Part shown: in pieces, positions 26,832 to 35,093 of the stretch
Numbering within the stretch: position 1 is the first letter of the stretch
Layout of the letters: every line of letters starts with the position of its first letter
Assembly (NCBI RefSeq): GCF_927798095.1
Contig: NZ_CAKMMF010000009.1
Location: forward strand, 1-64,000
Direction of reading: 5' to 3'
DNA: 64,000 bases
Origin: Paenibacillus plantiphilus
GTDB lineage: Bacteria > Bacillota > Bacilli > Paenibacillales > Paenibacillaceae
Program-made: the position numbers and the translations under genes
Notes under the pieces: generated by a model
What the model saw: only the letters and a program-made list of their open reading frames with translations
What the model was told of the DNA's origin: nothing
The model's database searches: none

Positions 26832-27805
26832 CCCGTCATTCTCAGATGGTCGGCAATCCTTCTGCCGTGGAAGCGGCCTGTTTCGATGAAGATTTCGTTC
26901 GCCTCGCGTCGTGATGCTACAACCCCGGCCAGATAGATGCCGGGAACATTGGTTTCCATTGTGGCGTCATTAAATGTCGGATAGCCTTCCGGCTCTATCG
27001 TTACTCCGATGGAGGTAAGAAAATCGCGATCGGGATGAAAGCCGGTCAGTGCCAGCACGAAATCGTTAGCGATCTGCTCGCTGACCGCGGCCTTTTCTAC
27101 TGCAACCGTGCGCGGACCGATCGCTATGACGCGGGAATCGAATCGCATCTGGATTCTCTCCTTGTCCACCAAGCTCTTGAACGTTGGCAGCACCCAGGGC
27201 TTAATGCCAGGCGAGTAGCTGCTGCCGCGATAGACTACCGTAACGCTAGCTCCGACTCGTTCAAGCTCAAGCGCAGCGTCAATGGCGGAGTTGCTGCCGC
27301 CGATGATGACAACCTTTGTGCCGGTATAGGGATGGGCTTCGCGGAAAAAGTGGCTTACTTTATCCAACTGCTCACCTGGAATGCCAAGCTTGTTGGGATG
27401 GTCAAAATAACCGGTTGATATGATGATGACTGCAGCGCGGTAAGTCAATTCATCTCCATATCTGTCTTGGCTGATCAGCTCGAAGCCGCCTTCGCTCAGC
27501 GGTGTTATGCTTGTTACGGTCTCGTAGGCGTGAATTCGCACTCCTTTGCGCTGTGCGACGTTGCGATAATAGTTAAGCGCCTCCAGCCTTGAAGGCTTAT
27601 CGTTAGCGGTTGTAAAAGGAATATCGCCAATCTCCAGCAGCTCCGGTGTACTGAAGAAATGCATGTAGGTTGGATATTGAGAGATGGAATGGACGACGTT
27701 TCTCTTCTCTATAATGAGCGGATTCAATCCGATGGCCTGCAGCTCAATGGCTGCGGCAAGTCCGCACGGTCCTGCTCCTATTATGATGACTTGTTCGTTA
27801 TTCAT
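26807..27805 (-). CDS. ypdA: YpdA-type FAD/NAD(P) disulfide reductase
   Basis: 332 aa. A Rossmann FAD motif GAGPCGLAAAIEL is at the N-terminus, with the cysteine directly in the motif as in YpdA (bacillithiol disulfide reductase). The second nucleotide-binding motif GGSNSAIDAALEL is near residue 170, and GIYLAGVVASRREANEIFIETGRFHG closes the FAD site. There is no CxxC as in thioredoxin reductase. It probably reduces bacillithiol disulfide with NADPH. Its 3' end overlaps the convergent unknown gene by 25 bp. Confidence 0.85.
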   Translation of the reverse strand: MNNEQVIIIGAGPCGLAAAIELQAIGLNPLIIEKRNVVHSISQYPTYMHFFSTPELLEIGDIPFTTANDKPSRLEALNYYRNVAQRKGVRIHAYETVTSITPLSEGGFELISQDRYGDELTYRAAVIIISTGYFDHPNKLGIPGEQLDKVSHFFREAHPYTGTKVVIIGGSNSAIDAALELERVGASVTVVYRGSSYSPGIKPWVLPTFKSLVDKERIQMRFDSRVIAIGPRTVAVEKAAVSEQIANDFVLALTGFHPDRDFLTSIGVTIEPEGYPTFNDATMETNVPGIYLAGVVASRREANEIFIETGRFHGRRIADHLRMTGYPSSSAD

Positions 27806-27840
27806 GAATATGAACGCCAGCCTCCTTCAGCTATGAACGT

Positions 27841-27882
27841 GTGTCGCATTGATGTTGACAGACGACACTATTTTAACATAAT
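27841..27882 (+). promoter_or_regulatory. Promoter with inverted repeat GTGTCG/CGACAC between ypdA and the 27996 gene
   Basis: TTGACA (27855-27860), a 16-base spacer and CATAAT (27877-27882) read rightward. GTGTCG (27841-27846) and CGACAC (27863-27868) form an inverted repeat straddling the -35. A second TATAAT lies at 27953-27958, nearer the gene, but its -35 is poor. Confidence 0.45.
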
Positions 27883-27995
27883 CCTGCATATAGTATGTCA
27901 TCCCGATCTTGCATTCAGGCAATTAGCTCTGTGTACATACGGAAGAATGATGTATAATAAGCTGATATTGCTAGTAAGATAAAGGGGGAGATAGA

Positions 27996-28529
27996 ATGCG
28001 ACGACGTTTTGTTATTGAAGCCGTTATGGTTGCTACCTATGGACATTTACTCGTACCAAGCCGTCCTGTCGATTTTGTCTTGCCGTATTCAACGATTATG
28101 GAGTTGTACGAAATGCAGGCAGGTCCAGAGCCCATAATGGATGATCTGGAGGAAAACGAGCATGTGAAGCAAAAAATTACGGAGCTGATCGGCTTCTTCG
28201 AGGATTCCTTCAACCGCAAGAAGATTGAGCGAGCGCTGCAAATGCCCTGGCGGGAAAGCTCGCCGCTTCTGCTTAATGACATGGTGCAATTTACTGTTGT
28301 TCATGCGATAGATAATGCCCATTACGGAGAATATTTCGACCCGATAGAGACTGAATTGCTGCTGACGGCTTTGAAGCTTCATGTTCCGTTGCTGTCGGAT
28401 CAATTCGAATTTCAGGATCGGCTGATTGAAGCGGAAGTGCCTGTTCAAGTATACGATATTGAAGACTTCGAATTTGCGGTCGAGGAAGGAATACCAGCAA
28501 CTGATCTGGAGATATCCCGCGATCTGTAG
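27996..28529 (+). CDS. Conserved-looking hypothetical protein, 177 aa
   Basis: ATG at 27996 behind AAAGGGGGAG. The N-terminus MRRRFVIEAVMVATYGHLLVPSRPVDFVLPYSTIMELYEM is followed by an acidic helical region and a strongly acidic tail (DIEDFEFAVEEG). There is no signal peptide; the early hydrophobic stretch is too short for a membrane helix. I recall similar proteins across Paenibacillus without an experimentally known role; no catalytic motif is visible. It is monocistronic and divergent from ypdA. Confidence 0.7.
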   Translation: MRRRFVIEAVMVATYGHLLVPSRPVDFVLPYSTIMELYEMQAGPEPIMDDLEENEHVKQKITELIGFFEDSFNRKKIERALQMPWRESSPLLLNDMVQFTVVHAIDNAHYGEYFDPIETELLLTALKLHVPLLSDQFEFQDRLIEAEVPVQVYDIEDFEFAVEEGIPATDLEISRDL

Positions 28530-28558
28530 ATTGTATAAAGTAAGTTCGGATTACCCAC

Positions 28559-28588
28559 TTGCGCAAATATTGGAAAAAGTGATAAGCT
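28559..28588 (+). promoter_or_regulatory. Candidate promoter of the exporter leader
   Basis: TTGCGC (28559-28564), an 18-base spacer and TAAGCT (28583-28588), 40 bp before the leader peptide start. Weak match. Confidence 0.35.
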
Positions 28589-28627
28589 GTGAATGTTTCT
28601 GACTACTACTATTCGAAAGGAGGGACG

Positions 28628-28699
28628 ATGGATATGTTGCATTTTACATTTGCTGAGCATCAATTGAAAATTTGCATGATCCATCGGCCCGACTTCTAG
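28628..28699 (+). CDS. 23-aa leader peptide of the ABC exporter operon
   Basis: ATG at 28628 with an excellent AAAGGAGGG ribosome site; the peptide ends HRPDF at a TAG (28697-28699). It is followed within 40 bases by an intrinsic terminator and then by two multidrug-type half-exporters. The same order (leader peptide, attenuator, two half-ABC genes) is known for Bacillus subtilis bmrB-bmrC-bmrD, where translation of the leader controls read-through in response to ribosome-targeting antibiotics. The function here is inferred from that arrangement; the peptide itself shows no sequence match that I can claim. Confidence 0.7.
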   Translation: MDMLHFTFAEHQLKICMIHRPDF

Positions 28700-28706
28700 C
28701 GACTGA

Positions 28707-28730
28707 TGCAGCTTCTTGCTGCAGTGCAGC
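28707..28730 (+). promoter_or_regulatory. Mutually exclusive hairpins in the leader RNA
   Basis: TGCAGC (28707-28712) can pair with GCTGCA (28718-28723), or the same GCTGC (28718-28722) can pair with GCAGC (28726-28730). The two structures cannot coexist and lie between the leader stop codon and the terminator, the place expected for an attenuation switch. Confidence 0.4.
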
Positions 28731-28736
28731 GAATAA

Positions 28737-28776
28737 GGAGACTTTGAGCCTTTTGGCTTGAAGTCTTCTTTTTTTT
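28737..28776 (+). terminator. Attenuator terminator upstream of the ABC exporter genes
   Basis: The AGACTTTGAGCC arm (28739-28750) pairs with GGCTTGAAGTCT (28755-28766) around TTTT; two wobble pairs, extendable to 14 bp, then a run of eight T at 28769-28776. It lies 38 bp after the leader peptide stop and about 128 bp before the first ABC gene. Confidence 0.88.
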
Positions 28777-28903
28777 GTTGCAGGAATGCAGGAAGAACGC
28801 TCTTCACGAGTTGTGAAAAGGTGGCTCATGCTCGCATAGTCTGTTTTCTGCTTGTGTAGAAGCTCTTGAGAGGCAGCGCAGAAAACGTTCAGGAGGAGAA
28901 AAA

Positions 28904-30652
28904 ATGAAAGTATTGCTTCGATTAACGAAGTATTTGCGTCCCGAAGTTAAATTAATGGCCGTTGTTTTCGTTATGCTGCTGCTGGGGACGATCATCGATT
29001 TGATAGCTCCGATCCTGCTGAAGGAAATATTCGATTCAGGCATTGCGAACAAGGATATTGCGTTAATTCTCGCATTGACATTATCCCTGATCGGCATACA
29101 GGTGATCAAGAGCATCGCGTCATTCATTCAGGGACGCTCACAGGAGCTTGTGGGACAAAATGTTATATTCACACTCCGCAAGGAGCTGTACAACCATTTG
29201 CAGCGATTATCCTTCCGCTATTATGACAAGGCGCAAACAGGGCAGCTTATGTCGCGGATGACAGGCGATATCGAAGCGGTCAAAAATTTTATCGGCTTCG
29301 GTGCGGTGTTGATGCTCCTTGGACTATTGACCTTCATCGGTACGATTGGCTTCATGCTGTATTTGCAGTGGAAGGTGACGCTAATCAGCATGTCCACAAT
29401 ACCGCTGCTGCTGTTCGTGCTTTGGAGATTCAACAATAAAGTCGGCTCGGCGTGGGGGCAGATTCGGGAGCAGATGGGCCGGCTTACGACAACTTTGCAG
29501 GAGAATATATCAGGTATTCGCGTTGTGAAGGCGTTTGCTCGGGAGAGGGAAGAGGAAGGAAAGTTCCGGGACCGCAATGAGCATAATTTCGAGACGAATA
29601 TGCAGCGTGCCAAGCTGGAGGCGAATGCTTTTCCCCTCATGGGCTTCTATGGCGGCTTGGTCTTCTTGATTATGATTTGGCTTGGCGCTGTGTTCGTAGC
29701 GAGGGGCGAGATGACCTTGGGCACATTCATGGCCTTTCAATGGTATGTATGGGGTGTAATCTGGCCGCTCAACATGCTGGGCTGGCAGATCAATATTATG
29801 CAGCAGGCGATTAAAGCAGCGCCGAGAGTGCTGGAGGTTATTGATGCTTCCATCGAGATCGCCACACCTGATCAAGGGGGGACAGACGCCCGGCGCATTG
29901 GGGGCAATATCGTTTTTGAGGATGTGTCGTTTCATTTTGCCGATCAGGATGTTTCGAAGGATAAAGGGGTGCTTCAGCATATTAATCTGGACGTTCGCCA
30001 AGGTGAGATCATCGCTGTGCTGGGGGCGACAGGTTCCGGCAAGAGCAGCCTGATTGCTCTGATGTCGCGATTCTACGATGTTAGCGGCGGCAGATTGCTG
30101 CTCGACGGGATTGATGTGCGCGATTATGAATTGGATGGTCTGCGCCAGAGAATCGGCATTGTGCCGCAGGAAACCTTCTTGTTCTCGGCGTCGATCCGCG
30201 ACAATATTGCTTACGGTATGCCCGAAGCCTCGCAAGAGGCGATTGAATGGGCGGCTCGCAAGGCGCATATCCATGCTTTTATCGAAACGATGCCGCATGG
30301 CTATGAAACACTGATCGGTGAGCGCGGTGTCGGACTGTCCGGCGGGCAGCGGCAGCGAGTTGCGCTTGCTCGGGCGATTCTGATGGACCCGCCCATTCTG
30401 GTGCTGGACGAAGCAACGGCAAGTGTGGATACGGCAACGGAATCAGCTATTCATGAAGAGCTGCTTGAGGTTATGAAAGGGCGCACAACGTTCATTATTG
30501 CGCAACGGCTGTCGTCGGTGAAACGAGCGGACCGCATTATCGTTCTCGACAAAGGCGCCATCGTTCAGCAAGGCACACATCAGGAGCTGTTCGAGGAGGA
30601 GGGCTTCTTCCGAAAGCTGTTCGAGATGCAGGATGCCGCAGCAGCAAGATAA
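28904..30652 (+). CDS. Half-ABC multidrug exporter, first subunit (BmrC-like)
   Basis: 582 aa, ATG at 28904 behind AGGAGGAG. The N-terminal half is a six-helix type IV exporter membrane domain; the C-terminal half is a nucleotide-binding domain with Walker A GATGSGKSS, signature LSGGQRQRVALARAIL and Walker B ILVLDEATASVD. The H-loop position reads IIAQRLSSV, with Gln in place of the usual His. This is the kind of change seen in the degenerate ATP site of heterodimeric exporters. It is followed 44 bp later by its partner. It probably exports antibiotics or other amphiphiles. Confidence 0.88.
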   Translation: MKVLLRLTKYLRPEVKLMAVVFVMLLLGTIIDLIAPILLKEIFDSGIANKDIALILALTLSLIGIQVIKSIASFIQGRSQELVGQNVIFTLRKELYNHLQRLSFRYYDKAQTGQLMSRMTGDIEAVKNFIGFGAVLMLLGLLTFIGTIGFMLYLQWKVTLISMSTIPLLLFVLWRFNNKVGSAWGQIREQMGRLTTTLQENISGIRVVKAFAREREEEGKFRDRNEHNFETNMQRAKLEANAFPLMGFYGGLVFLIMIWLGAVFVARGEMTLGTFMAFQWYVWGVIWPLNMLGWQINIMQQAIKAAPRVLEVIDASIEIATPDQGGTDARRIGGNIVFEDVSFHFADQDVSKDKGVLQHINLDVRQGEIIAVLGATGSGKSSLIALMSRFYDVSGGRLLLDGIDVRDYELDGLRQRIGIVPQETFLFSASIRDNIAYGMPEASQEAIEWAARKAHIHAFIETMPHGYETLIGERGVGLSGGQRQRVALARAILMDPPILVLDEATASVDTATESAIHEELLEVMKGRTTFIIAQRLSSVKRADRIIVLDKGAIVQQGTHQELFEEEGFFRKLFEMQDAAAAR

Positions 30653-30696
30653 GAGCAGCGCTGTACGAATGTTCGGTTGGATCAGGAGGGATAGAA

Positions 30697-32505
30697 ATGA
30701 GTCAGGTGGAATGGGATTCCGACGATGAGCTAGAGGAGAAGCCCTTTAATAAAGCATATATGAGACGGCTGTTTCGATATTTATTGCCGTATAGGAAGAT
30801 ACTGTCCTTCGTTGGCATCATCGTCTTAATTAATATGGCGCTAAGCCTTGCCGAGCCATTGCTGCTCGGATATATTATCGATGCCGGTATTGTGAAAGGC
30901 GATTATACCGTTATTCATTGGATCGGATTCAGCCTGCTGGCGATCAGAATAATAAGCTGGCTGCTTGGCTATGTGCATACGCGACTCATTAATTTTACAG
31001 GCCAGCGTATTCTGTTCGATTTGCGGCAGCAATTATTCAATCATTTGCAAACATTGTCCTTTCGTTTCTTCGACGGAAGGCCAGCAGGCAAAATTATGTC
31101 GCGCATTACGAATGATACGAATGCGATCGGCGAGCTGATCAATGGCGGACTTATAACGATGGTGATGGAGGTCACTCATTTAGTAGGTATCGTAGCTATT
31201 CTGCTGTGGATGGATTGGCAGCTTGCGCTGTTGTCCTTCGCATCCTTGCCGCTGCTGTTCCTGGTCGTTGGCAAGCTGCAGCCCAGAATTGAAGGCGCGT
31301 ATTCGCGTTCACGCAAGACGATGTCAGCGATTAACGGCAATCTGAATGAGACGATACAAGGTATCCGCGTCATTCAAGCCTTCTCCAGGCAGTCGGTCAA
31401 TAATCGCAAGTTCGACACGTTGAATGCGAACAATAAGCAGGCCTACATGCGTGCTGCAACTTTGGAGAATACGGTGTGGCCGATCGTTGAGATGATCGGG
31501 ATGCTGGGTACTTGCCTCGTCGTTTGGTTCGGCGCAATGAAAGTATTGGATGGCGTGTTGACGTTAGGCTTCGTGATGGCGTTCATCAATTACCTCTGGC
31601 GGTTCTGGGGGCCGATAAGCGCGTTATCCAAGGTTTACAGCCAGCTTCTGTCAGCAATGGCTTCGGCGGAACGGATCTTCGAGGTGCTGGATACGGAGCC
31701 AGAAATAAAGGATCGTGCTGAAGCAAAGGTGATGAAGTCCATTCGCGGCGAGGTTATTTTCGAGGATGTGTCGTTCCGTTATGGGGAGGATAAGCCGGAA
31801 GTTTTGCAGGGAATACAGCTTCATATTCAGCCTGGCCAGCGTGTCGCTATTGTAGGTCCAACCGGGGCCGGCAAGAGCACCATTGTCAATCTGCTTATGC
31901 GCTTCTACGATGCGACGGGCGGACGAATCTTGATTGACGGTCAGGATGTTAAGGATGTGACGCTGGAATCTCTGCGAAAGCAGATCGGTATTGTGCTGCA
32001 GGATTCGTTTATTTTCTCAGGAACAATCGAGGATAATTTGCGTTATGGCAATGAGGACGCTTCCGATGAAGCGTTGCGACAGGCAGCGCAGCATGTGCGA
32101 ATTGATGGGTTTGTATCGCAATTCCCTGAAGGCTACGATACCCAGGTAGAGGAGCGCGGCTCCAAGCTTTCGGTGGGGCAAAGACAGCTGCTTGCCTTCG
32201 GGCGGGTATTGTTGTCTGATCCGAGAATTCTCATTCTTGATGAAGCAACTTCCAGTGTGGATACGGAGACGGAGCAGCATATTCAGGCCGCTCTTCATAG
32301 CGTGCTGCAAGGGCGCACGGCCTTTATTATCGCGCATCGCTTGTCAACAATCCGTGATGCCGATGTCATTCTCGTCGTCAGAGACGGGCGCATTACCGAG
32401 CAGGGAAGTCATGATGAGCTGATGCTGAAGGACGGCATGTATAAGAAATTGTATATGACACAATTCGAGATGCAGCAGTCGCTCGCTGCGAAGACTGGTG
32501 CTTAG
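30697..32505 (+). CDS. Half-ABC multidrug exporter, second subunit (BmrD-like)
   Basis: 602 aa, ATG at 30697 behind AGGAGGGA. It has an acidic N-terminal extension (EWDSDDELEEK), an exporter membrane domain, then Walker A GPTGAGKST, Walker B ILILDEATSSVD and the normal H-loop IIAHRLSTI. The signature motif is LSVGQRQLL rather than LSGGQ. Since ATP sites form between the Walker motifs of one half and the signature of the other, this altered signature and the Gln H-loop of the partner fall in the same site. That leaves one canonical and one degenerate site, typical of heterodimeric exporters. Confidence 0.88.
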   Translation: MSQVEWDSDDELEEKPFNKAYMRRLFRYLLPYRKILSFVGIIVLINMALSLAEPLLLGYIIDAGIVKGDYTVIHWIGFSLLAIRIISWLLGYVHTRLINFTGQRILFDLRQQLFNHLQTLSFRFFDGRPAGKIMSRITNDTNAIGELINGGLITMVMEVTHLVGIVAILLWMDWQLALLSFASLPLLFLVVGKLQPRIEGAYSRSRKTMSAINGNLNETIQGIRVIQAFSRQSVNNRKFDTLNANNKQAYMRAATLENTVWPIVEMIGMLGTCLVVWFGAMKVLDGVLTLGFVMAFINYLWRFWGPISALSKVYSQLLSAMASAERIFEVLDTEPEIKDRAEAKVMKSIRGEVIFEDVSFRYGEDKPEVLQGIQLHIQPGQRVAIVGPTGAGKSTIVNLLMRFYDATGGRILIDGQDVKDVTLESLRKQIGIVLQDSFIFSGTIEDNLRYGNEDASDEALRQAAQHVRIDGFVSQFPEGYDTQVEERGSKLSVGQRQLLAFGRVLLSDPRILILDEATSSVDTETEQHIQAALHSVLQGRTAFIIAHRLSTIRDADVILVVRDGRITEQGSHDELMLKDGMYKKLYMTQFEMQQSLAAKTGA

Positions 32506-32580
32506 CGAGTGATGCGCTAGGCGAGTATCTGCCTTTTAAACAGAAATTGCATTTCCCAGAAAACTGGACATTGCTCGGGG

Positions 32581-32609
32581 TTGTAAATTATTTTTCTATC
32601 TGGTAACAT
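32581..32609 (+). promoter_or_regulatory. Sigma-A promoter of the T-box-serS unit
   Basis: TTGTAA (32581-32586), a 17-base spacer and TAACAT (32604-32609), placing the transcript start just before the T-box leader. Confidence 0.6.
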
Positions 32610-32615
32610 GGTAAA

Positions 32616-32836
32616 AATAATTAAAAACGCGATCATGCCTATGATGAGAATCCAACTCGGAGGCGTTGCGATCGGGACTGTTGCGACTGAGAATTGCAAT
32701 GTCCCCTAAGTATTCCGGAACCGCACCGTTATTGGCGGATCAAGAGAGTTGGCACAATACGGCCAACTAATTTGGGTGGCACCGCGAGCGCGCTTCTCGT
32801 CCCTTACAAGGGGTGAGAAGCGCGTATTTTTATTTT
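32616..32836 (+). promoter_or_regulatory. T-box riboswitch leader of serS
   Basis: The T-box consensus TGGGTGGCACCGCG is present at 32773-32786. It overlaps a terminator whose arms CGCGCTTCTC (32789-32798) and GAGAAGCGCG (32815-32824) are followed by TATTTTTATTTT. The upstream about 140 nt contains GATGAGAA and GC-rich stem segments expected of stem I. Uncharged tRNA binding should favour the antiterminator and allow serS transcription. I could not fix the specifier codon with certainty; serine is assumed from the gene that follows. Confidence 0.92.
32789..32836 (+). terminator. T-box-controlled intrinsic terminator
   Basis: A ten-bp perfect stem (32789-32798 with 32815-32824), extended by a CCC/GGG pairing inside the loop, followed by a T-rich tract. 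It ends 20 bp before the serS ATG. Confidence 0.88.
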
Positions 32837-32855
32837 CTCGGGAGGCTGTAAAACG

Positions 32856-34130
32856 ATGCTTGATATGGTTATGATTAGAAAACAGTGGTTGGAAATAGGA
32901 GAAGTTGCAGTACGAAAAGGATTAGACTTTGATGTAAAGGTTTTGTTAGCGGTTGATGAGCAGCGGAAGGTGTTGCTTGCGGAGACAGAAGGAATCCGTG
33001 CACAGCGAAATCGCGGATCGGCTCTTGTTGAGCAACTGTTAAGAGATGGGCGACCGGATGACGCGGAAGCTCAAAAGAAGGTGAATAGCACGCTTGTTGC
33101 GGGACTCAAGGAAAAGGAAGCAGAGCTGCGAGAGCTGGAATCGGAATATAATCGGCTGATGCTGCTCGTTCCGAATCTGATCTCGCCCGATTCGCCCGAA
33201 GGAGCTTCGGATTTGGATAATGTAGAGGTCATGAGATATCTGGAGCCCCCTGCATTCGAATTTACTCCGAAGAACCATATTGAGCTTGGTGAAGCGCATG
33301 ACATGATTGATTTGCGGCGCGGTGTGAAAATTGGCGGAGCAAGGCAGTACGTGCTGAAGAATGACGGCGCTCTCCTGCACCGTGCGATTATTCAGCTTGC
33401 CATGGATATTGCGCAGCAGCAAGGCTTCACACTGCTTGATGCTCCAGTTATGGTTCGGGAGGAGGCGCTGTTTGCTTCGGGATTCTTCCCTGGCAATCGC
33501 GAAGGAACCTTCGCTATCGATGGCGAAGACCAATGGCTGGCCGGTACGTCTGAGGTTCCGCTAATCTCTTATTACAGCGGGGAAACCATCGATCTGAATG
33601 AGCCCAAGCTGCTTGCGGCTGCAAGCCCGTGCTATAGAAGAGAGGTCGGCTCGGCAGGCAGGGATGTCCATGGCTTATATCGCGTTCATGGATTTTCCAA
33701 GGTGGAGCAGGTCGTAATTTGCCGTGCGGATTTGGAGCTTGCGGAGTGCTGGCTGCAGCGAATTCTGGCGAATGGCAGAATGCTAGTCGAGAAGCTGGAG
33801 CTGCCATACCGGATTGTTGCTGTGTGCGCTGGCGATATGTCGCAAAAAAATTACAAACAATACGATATTGAAACCTGGATGCCGAGCCGGGGGAACTACG
33901 GTGAAACGCATTCAGCGTCGAGTATTCTGGATTTCCAAGCAAGGCGGGCGGGCATTCGATATCGGGACAATGAGGGCAAGCTGCAGTATGCATATACGCT
34001 GAATTGCACAATCGTCGCAAGCCCGCGCATGCTTATTCCACTGCTGGAGAACCATCAGCGTGAGGATGGTTCCATCTATATTCCGAAAGCGCTCAGACCC
34101 TATTTGAGTGGAAGGGAGTCAATTATTTGA
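32856..34130 (+). CDS. serS: Seryl-tRNA synthetase, divergent paralogue
   Basis: 424 aa, ATG at 32856. A class II synthetase charging tRNA-Ser. The N-terminal coiled-coil arm is present (about 25-100), then the GTSEVPLISYY serine-binding segment and motif 2 CYRREVGSAGRDVHGLYRVHGFSKVE. Motif 3 reads LNCTIVASPRMLIPLLENHQ, where common bacterial SerRS have NGTGLA-like residues before the Arg. The N-terminus is also unlike the usual MLDxKxLR opening. It therefore looks like a second SerRS type, perhaps for stress or resistance to serine-analogue antibiotics. A T-box controls it. Its TGA overlaps the start of the next gene. Confidence 0.85.
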   Translation: MLDMVMIRKQWLEIGEVAVRKGLDFDVKVLLAVDEQRKVLLAETEGIRAQRNRGSALVEQLLRDGRPDDAEAQKKVNSTLVAGLKEKEAELRELESEYNRLMLLVPNLISPDSPEGASDLDNVEVMRYLEPPAFEFTPKNHIELGEAHDMIDLRRGVKIGGARQYVLKNDGALLHRAIIQLAMDIAQQQGFTLLDAPVMVREEALFASGFFPGNREGTFAIDGEDQWLAGTSEVPLISYYSGETIDLNEPKLLAAASPCYRREVGSAGRDVHGLYRVHGFSKVEQVVICRADLELAECWLQRILANGRMLVEKLELPYRIVAVCAGDMSQKNYKQYDIETWMPSRGNYGETHSASSILDFQARRAGIRYRDNEGKLQYAYTLNCTIVASPRMLIPLLENHQREDGSIYIPKALRPYLSGRESII

Positions 34131-34557
34131 AATTCAGAAGCTTGATGGTCGCCCTGGTAGCCGTTATACCGTTCATTATGGTGAATTTCAGCAGTTTTTT
34201 AAAGGAAATGAGCCGAGTCCGATTCAAATTACGGCTTCAATCGTATATTGTTTGTGCTGGATGATCTTCGGTTACTTTACCGGCTATACGAGAATGCGAG
34301 TATTCTTCACGTTTTTAACGTTATATTGGGCAGTGGGCGCTGCATACCTGATAGTAGCCTATTATATCGACAATTTTATTTTATCGTTACCTGCTGTGCT
34401 AATTTTTGTTGGGCCTCTCTATGGACTTCGATATTTTGTAGGAGGGACATACGATCTCTCCTTAATATTCATCAATATTACTATTGTTTATGGAGCAGGT
34501 ATTATTGGATTTTTACTAGGGTATGCGATTAATTATGCTGTCAAAAGCAAGCAGTGA
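34127..34557 (+). pseudogene. Small polytopic membrane protein broken by a frameshift at T TTT TTA
   Basis: Translation from the TTG at 34127 (AAGGGAGT upstream, overlapping the serS stop) gives a good hydrophobic N-terminus, MKFRSLMVALVAVIPFIMV. That frame stops after 45 codons. The remaining helices lie in the -1 frame, which is open to 34557. The crossover is at T6-A (34195-34201), where the zero frame reads T TTT TTA, a classic -1 slippery heptamer. Rejoined, it encodes about 143 aa with four or five membrane helices (CLCWMIFGYFTGYT, FLTLYWAVGAAYLIVAYYI, ILSLPAVLIFVGPLYG, IGFLLGYAI). Either a one-base deletion in a T7 run or programmed frameshifting would explain it. The family is unknown. 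Confidence 0.55.
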
Positions 34558-34586
34558 GGTATTAAAAGCGGTCTAAGAAGGAATCA

Positions 34587-34658
34587 TTGCATACCATAGT
34601 TACTCTAGGATTGAGTAAGGAGGTTGTAGCGGAATTAAATGAGGCACTAACGAATTAA
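34587..34658 (+). pseudogene. Short ORF, possible gene remnant
   Basis: A TTG at 34587 preceded by AAGGAA opens a 23-codon frame ending GLSKEVVAELNEALTN and TAA (34656-34658). The helical, charged ending looks like the tail of a longer protein. It lies in the AT-rich patch between serS and the MoxR operon. It may be chance. Confidence 0.3.
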
Positions 34659-34699
34659 AAAGTGAAGATAAATTACCTTGAATAGTAGGGGGGCTGAAC

Positions 34700-35032
34700 T
34701 TGGCGCATAGTGCCATTCGTTATAAGGATAATACAAGATATATTCAGGATTCGCTTTTAGGTGGGGTTCTGCGTGCTATTTTTGAAGTGACGGATAGTAA
34801 AGTTACTGACAGTCCAATTAAATTTGGATGGTTACTTGAAGCTATCCATGAGTGGTGGAGTGATTTTGAAGACATGCCCCCTGGTTTAAAAGACATTGAA
34901 TTAGATAAATGGTTGATTGATGATGAAAAGAAGACAGACTTAGAAGAGATATTAAGTATTGCCCAAGATAATGTTGATACAGAAATATATCCTGAAATTA
35001 CAAAATTTATAGAAGCGCTAAAGGTTAAATGA
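34700..35032 (+). CDS. Hypothetical acidic 110-aa protein in an AT-rich patch
   Basis: A TTG start at 34700 behind a G-rich site (TAGGGGGG). The protein is strongly acidic, with Trp-rich segments (FGWLLEAIHEWWSDFEDMPPG, DKWLIDDEKKTDLEEIL), and has no membrane helix. Size, acidity and AT-rich codon use resemble small immunity-type proteins of toxin loci, but no toxin gene is visible nearby. Horizontal acquisition with the neighbouring broken gene is plausible. A terminator follows. Confidence 0.55.
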   Translation: MAHSAIRYKDNTRYIQDSLLGGVLRAIFEVTDSKVTDSPIKFGWLLEAIHEWWSDFEDMPPGLKDIELDKWLIDDEKKTDLEEILSIAQDNVDTEIYPEITKFIEALKVK

Positions 35033-35093
35033 ATTTTTTGAAACAAAACAACAACACTTGTAAAGATGCCGTTAGCTATACTTTTCCGTCACT

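Noticed and set aside
34108-34200. ATG at 34108 as the true start of the membrane gene after serS
   Set aside because: It overlaps serS by 23 bp in another frame, its first 40 residues are polar and look like a frame-shifted reading, and a better ribosome site and hydrophobic N-terminus exist in the frame starting at 34127.
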